Origin: Trichomonas vaginalis G3
Lineage: Eukaryota; Parabasalia; Trichomonadida; Trichomonadidae
Assembly: GCF_026262505.1 (NCBI RefSeq)
Contig: NC_067203.1
Coordinates: 19,015,411 to 19,079,410, forward strand
Direction: 5' to 3'
DNA length: 64,000 bases
A program made the translations under genes and the position numbers. Each line of letters begins with the position of its first letter. The stretch's first letter is position 1. The notes beneath the pieces were generated by a model. The model had not been told where the DNA came from. It saw only the letters and a program-made list of their open reading frames with translations, and did not search any database. Below, in pieces: positions 62,301-64,000 of this stretch.

Positions 62301-62483
62301 GTAACTGATCAAACAGTTGTTGCATCAAAGTTCGTGATTTTGAAAGAGAAAACAGAGAATTTCGAAGAAATTGTTTCGTTCCAAGATTTGGAATTCAATC
62401 CAAACGAAGTCAAAGTTTACTATTCTTGTGATTCGTTTGTTGGAGGATATTCCAGTGGTGAAGCAGAGATACAGGATGCTTAA
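56352..62483 (+). CDS. BRR2: Spliceosomal U5 snRNP helicase Brr2 (SNRNP200-like)
   Basis: This 2043-residue Ski2-like DExH helicase unwinds U4/U6 during spliceosome activation. It has the Brr2 layout: an N-terminal region, helicase cassette 1 with SAPTGAGKT (388-396), DEIH (491-494), SAT (528-530), FHHAGL and QMFGRAGRPG (near 726), then a Sec63 unit (YITEETMSNF, SSEFKNVVVR, FRCLFELSISKG, NKRMWEVQNPLWQF). A second cassette starts at about 1190. There the Walker A equivalent reads VCQPYSVSLSDQF (near 1203) and Walker B reads FLYDLHLIS (near 1296). In other Brr2 proteins this cassette is inactive but still nucleotide-binding; here even the P-loop is gone. A shorter Sec63-like end follows. The start is the ATG at 56352; the TTG one codon earlier is ignored. 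The stop is followed by AA (TAAAA). Confidence 0.9.
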   Translation: MIPDYVQNRGHIYVVSNPTDLPKEEDGVGVGMVQRVEIKKSDFGSAIRTKTHSEHEKMEKSYKKELKESIRQAKRDAILRGQIYIPKTSETRGAYNDLTADLSQLLGPVTDETLHQTAYDLIVVLRDANKSDEVVAQKVESTLGFRPSFAEIRRLNDRASQLIDFQPSVKVQEMQDAENDDGIVSITADDNTPLNSSDETESSDEEQELPINVPEEDKSGGWTISELQKFCEENFGVEAEQKKAEIISALKNCDGINLEMQLVCIIGPRESEVKAISRSKHLIIENPQKVEKYSKIDLSVYSNKRENTRIYGFQLPETSTSESTEKYEKIFIPPPKNHATGIRLSVDSLDEKYQTIIGREITSQGSLNLIQSKVYQQIEESNENLLISAPTGAGKTIIAVLAMIKTLLTENNSKAIYIAPMKSLVQEMVAKFTEIFDGYKKVIELTGDSSASVSQLQGYDIIVSTPEKLDIISRKTGNQTFIDTIKLVIIDEIHLLHNSRGPVLEALVARLKMLKYVSSSDIRLIGLSATMPNVGDIAEFLEVPEQGLFVFGEEFRPCLLHKTFVGFKERKKVHLKASMNEYCYQIIEETLKNKHQTLIFVHSRREAQDTALAFYNMAISKGEADNFSNDQNYLLNISEGIINEKLKSILPKGFAFHHAGLLREDRSRIEEEFRNKRIKVLVSTATLAWGVNLPAHIAIIKGTNIYNPELGDFDNLSHLDVLQMFGRAGRPGLDIYGEAYLLTEHQNLHYYVSALTSQIPIESHFLREITNHLNAEIALGTIGTVAQGVDWLKETFLYIRMQKSPKMYGLSKNVKIEQRLADLIHSSCLLLSEKKLIFYNTNEDTIESTDIGRIAANYYITEETMSNFVTNLSTDINDVDLLRLFSLASEFKNVVVRPQEVSTVKKFQEMVPIPIKGQPDDPKTKINVLLQSYISRIKSESFEMMADLVYISQSAERLFRCLFELSISKGLSEPALLCLSYAKMVNKRMWEVQNPLWQFGNIPENYLNAIDHFDNWHKYFEVEREALKEKSDKEFCNLCKTDKVEIGQTIKNDFLRLPQLKVTCTPKIISKDLLRISVKVRSFYIFDYDYHYDFENFWIFLVNGTGDQIIYSEQFTMQSEVTNDYHTTELEILTNYEKMEPFYFVKIVSDKFLNAQTEVAIPIRLYQDKKLTENCHNAQKVMSKTNDGLTHYLTEFLSENLLYVCQPYSVSLSDQFTTVLKSVCCSAKCLIIVPNIEKFTYLCKFFVDNQTVFGLTGDEVNDKYALEQGKSIICSLDMLSNFDRFYMSEIFDFVFLYDLHLISSKEYSKYEEIISQIKIVYSREQTKIIAQTYESDDFYLQMLAKFIESDKIFVDIPDNFCQMELIPVSFSSFRARKVSMMRPTFSKVATFLQNDKQSIVFVSNDAEIKETFVNYTNLLKKHFTEEIGFKLDDDENLPPIFREDYRELSKRYGITYFSNTISDDSKKAVIDNFMLGKIKILICSVDAVNSLHVKSDLVIVKGTDYLDLRNSQREYEFYDILEMISKTKCDGEYFIYTQENKFQMYFILLKNGMPVQSFVDFERFTNVSLLNYCLSSSYRLLEIAKETNPKIFEISQNTFFGLQKPQFSKFYDDPVFDSQFIQYVKNGLSDYLSGEEKTDENLITINHKTVSILYSDKNEPQFEYNNGPQSLLYRLVRSFTKLSILDVLRISLFFIIQNATNSDNFINYEIPDCFHFDENENLLMEYYGIICGRHGVRPSTIVSLSKFSFTENSEHPISFISSIPEIYENINFTKYIGLQDSKVAENESISIVANHLHRQLDLRMFPAKSYLILMSILKTLQTAIEFYSLRRNKVHYSIYFINNIAFLVNAIESRDYELLQFPHFTKTVLDDFSVRNIRDLNTFNPSYSPSGQEIDDEQFDANLKLRKEIFMANMIKYEKVNQNEAENYWSDVEKFYNNIPYVSTVFFRQSKVVKVTLLDQFEMSEFPRIPFQKRICLWIILAKVTDQTVVASKFVILKEKTENFEEIVSFQDLEFNPNEVKVYYSCDSFVGGYSSGEAEIQDA

Positions 62484-62810
62484 AATTTATATTTTGTTTT
62501 TTTATAAATAAAAAAATATTTTTTGTTTTGTTGTTGAATATCGACTTATTGTTTTTAAAGCACAACAAATACTCAGAATCTATATATAAAGTATAAACTA
62601 ATACATAGAATGGATTAGTTGTTTAACAAGTTTCTTAAGATCAACTTTAATTTTAATTTCAATAATCGATGTCAAAATCTGCGTTAATTAGTAAAATGAA
62701 CCTTCATGTTATAATTGTCTTGTGTAAGGCAATTGTCTTTGGATAAAGTCAAGTTTATGGTGATATGTCAAATTCGTTTTTTGCCAAGTAAAGAAGATTT
62801 TCAAAATCTT
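62484..62810. other. Intergenic, nothing recognised
   Basis: AT-rich spacer; coding-like frame upstream of 62832 has no ATG with leader support. Confidence 0.4.
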
Positions 62811-62815
62811 TCACT
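62811..62815 (+). promoter_or_regulatory. Initiator (Inr) of the 226-residue gene
   Basis: TCACT followed by a T tract, A+1 at 62813, 19 bases before the ATG at 62832. It decides that start over the in-frame ATG at 62757. Confidence 0.6.
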
Positions 62816-62831
62816 TTTTTTGAAAATAAAA

Positions 62832-63512
62832 ATGAATAAAGATGTTCAACTTGACTATACTTTTCTAACTGATGAACCATATACATCAGAGTTATACAGC
62901 AGTTTACTTGAGCCGGCACTCAATCAAGTGAAAGAATCATATACAATGTCTCATAAAAAACCAATTACAAGAGAACAAATCGCAAAAATTATTATTTCTT
63001 CTGCAGCTCAAGGAGCAGCAATAGGATTTTTGCGTGCTTCTACAAAAGTCGCATTTGGAAACATGACTCACGATTACGAATCACAAGAAAAGAAAGGTCC
63101 TAAGGACTTGTATTTCCTTCAGTATTACACAAACCCAAAGAAATATCCTTCCATGCTTAGAGGACTCAAATCTGAATTAAAAGTAGAAATTTCTTACAAG
63201 ACTTGCCAAAAATCATTGAATGCGCTTTCTAAAATCTTAATTAACCCGAAAAACTTAGAGTTTCATCAGTCTCTTGGCGTTAGTCTTGTTAGAACATTCA
63301 CTTGTAATCTCATTACAGCATCGACTGTTTATCCTCTATCATTATATTTATACACGAACCATTCTGCTGAAGAAATCATGCGTAAAACTCTCAAACACGC
63401 TGGACCTGGTTCATTATTTTCGAGCTTTACTTCTCTCGGCTTATCGATTGTTAAATCGCTTCTGCCCTCACAAAAAGATACTATTTCTGTTCTTATGGAT
63501 ATTATTTCTTAA
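62832..63512 (+). CDS. Unknown 226-residue protein with Gly/Ala-rich hydrophobic segments
   Basis: Begins MNKDVQLDYTFLTDEPY. A small-residue hydrophobic segment (IIISSAAQGAAIGFLRAS, about 60-78) and a second one (VRTFTCNLITASTVYPLSLYLY, about 155-176) suggest weak membrane association, and a third lies near the C-terminus (SLGLSIVKSLL). The Gly/Ala spacing recalls hydrogenosomal or mitochondrial inner-membrane proteins, but no carrier or Tim17 signature is present, so no function is assigned. The frame is open 39 codons further upstream; the Inr at 62811 supports this start. Confidence 0.65.
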   Translation: MNKDVQLDYTFLTDEPYTSELYSSLLEPALNQVKESYTMSHKKPITREQIAKIIISSAAQGAAIGFLRASTKVAFGNMTHDYESQEKKGPKDLYFLQYYTNPKKYPSMLRGLKSELKVEISYKTCQKSLNALSKILINPKNLEFHQSLGVSLVRTFTCNLITASTVYPLSLYLYTNHSAEEIMRKTLKHAGPGSLFSSFTSLGLSIVKSLLPSQKDTISVLMDIIS

Positions 63513-63964
63513 GAATTTAGTTTTTATTTTTTATGTTCTTATTCCAGTTATCATACTGGGTTTCGGAACTTATTAAATGAACTATATAGTATATATAAAG
63601 AAAACTTTCATACTGATTTTGTTTGATTTTTAAAAAAGATATAAAAATGTGAGATATTTATACAAAATTCAATAAATGATGCTGGAAAAGAGTAATACTA
63701 TAGTGCATGTACTTCTATTAAATGTATTTGTTATGTTTTTGGCTGATCTGATTGCTTTCTAAAGCTATATATTGATGATAGAGCGTCAGTTTGACAAGAA
63801 AGTTTTTTTATCGTCGTGATGTGATTTTTCGTTATCAGAAAGACACAAAAGTTACAATTTAAAATGTACGATATCTTATTATTATAATTTTCTTTTCCTA
63901 AGCCCAAAAGTCTGATTTCAATAATTTGAATTAAAGGCTAACCGCAGTTAATTCAATTTTTAAT
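63513..63964. other. Intergenic, nothing recognised
   Basis: AT-rich; no RNA gene seen. Confidence 0.5.
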
Positions 63965-64000
63965 ATGGATAAAATGATTGATTCATCCATAAAAGTCAAA
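63965..64000 (+). CDS. Possible gene start running off the window
   Basis: ATG at 63965 opens 12 codons (MDKMIDSSIKVK) to the window end. An upstream TTCAATTTTTAAT resembles the stretch before the condensin gene. Too short to assign. Confidence 0.3.
   Translation, partial: MDKMIDSSIKVK

Noticed and set aside
62715-62831. N-terminal extension of the 226-residue protein
   Set aside because: The opening codon is TTG, and the initiator at 62811 lies downstream of the in-frame ATG at 62757, so the extension is probably leader or upstream DNA.

Overview
The window reads as nuclear DNA of a parabasalid (trichomonad) protist such as Trichomonas or Tritrichomonas. The grounds are: strongly AT-rich DNA with compact intronless genes; a tandem set of ankyrin-repeat proteins with a trichomonad-type BTB-like head; a glycine-rich ALK/LTK-like protein; a trichomonad initiator (TCA+1 Y T/A) 15-30 bases before several ATGs; many stop codons followed by A (TAAA); a Maverick/Polinton; and MULE-like and other small inverted-repeat elements. 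The species cannot be settled from the sequence alone.

Layout. 18-774 is a host helical-repeat gene, probably broken. 933-17326 is one Polinton with exact 6-base target duplications (ATTGTA) and 407-base terminal inverted repeats that look identical, although several of its genes are broken. Its left arm reads rightward (polymerase remnant, integrase). The centre holds a primase-helicase remnant between inverted arrays of ~110-base repeats. The right arm reads mostly leftward (a phage-like fibre, packaging ATPase, capsid pieces, small basic capsid-type peptides). 17715-18660 is a 5'-truncated glycine-rich gene. 19214-24570 carries a PP2A scaffold subunit, a secreted histidine acid phosphatase relative and Pescadillo. 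24571-31163 is a 6.6 kb gene-poor stretch with a perfect palindrome, tandem repeats and a 662-base inverted-repeat element. 31164-35129 carries a C1D/Rrp47-like gene, a 450-base MULE-type MITE and a multi-pass membrane protein. 35279-45735 has three head-to-tail BTB-like/ankyrin paralogues (the third with in-frame stops) around a secreted macro-like protein. 46226-63512 is a housekeeping block: a UGGT-like protein, condensin II CAP-D3, an F5/8C-type protein, the outer-dynein-arm docking protein ODAD3/CCDC151, the spliceosomal helicase Brr2 and an unknown small protein.

The host genes do not form one pathway. Three neighbouring pairs are divergent and probably share short promoter regions (UGGT/CAP-D3, ODAD3/Brr2, and the left gene with a mirrored initiator). 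The most unusual material is the Polinton, with its tail-collar fibre, its bracketed primase-helicase and young ends around a worn interior. Next come apparent pseudoenzymes: a UGGT without the DxD, an acid phosphatase without its key Arg/Asp, and a Brr2 with an eroded second cassette. The ankyrin trio looks homogenised at its 5' ends.
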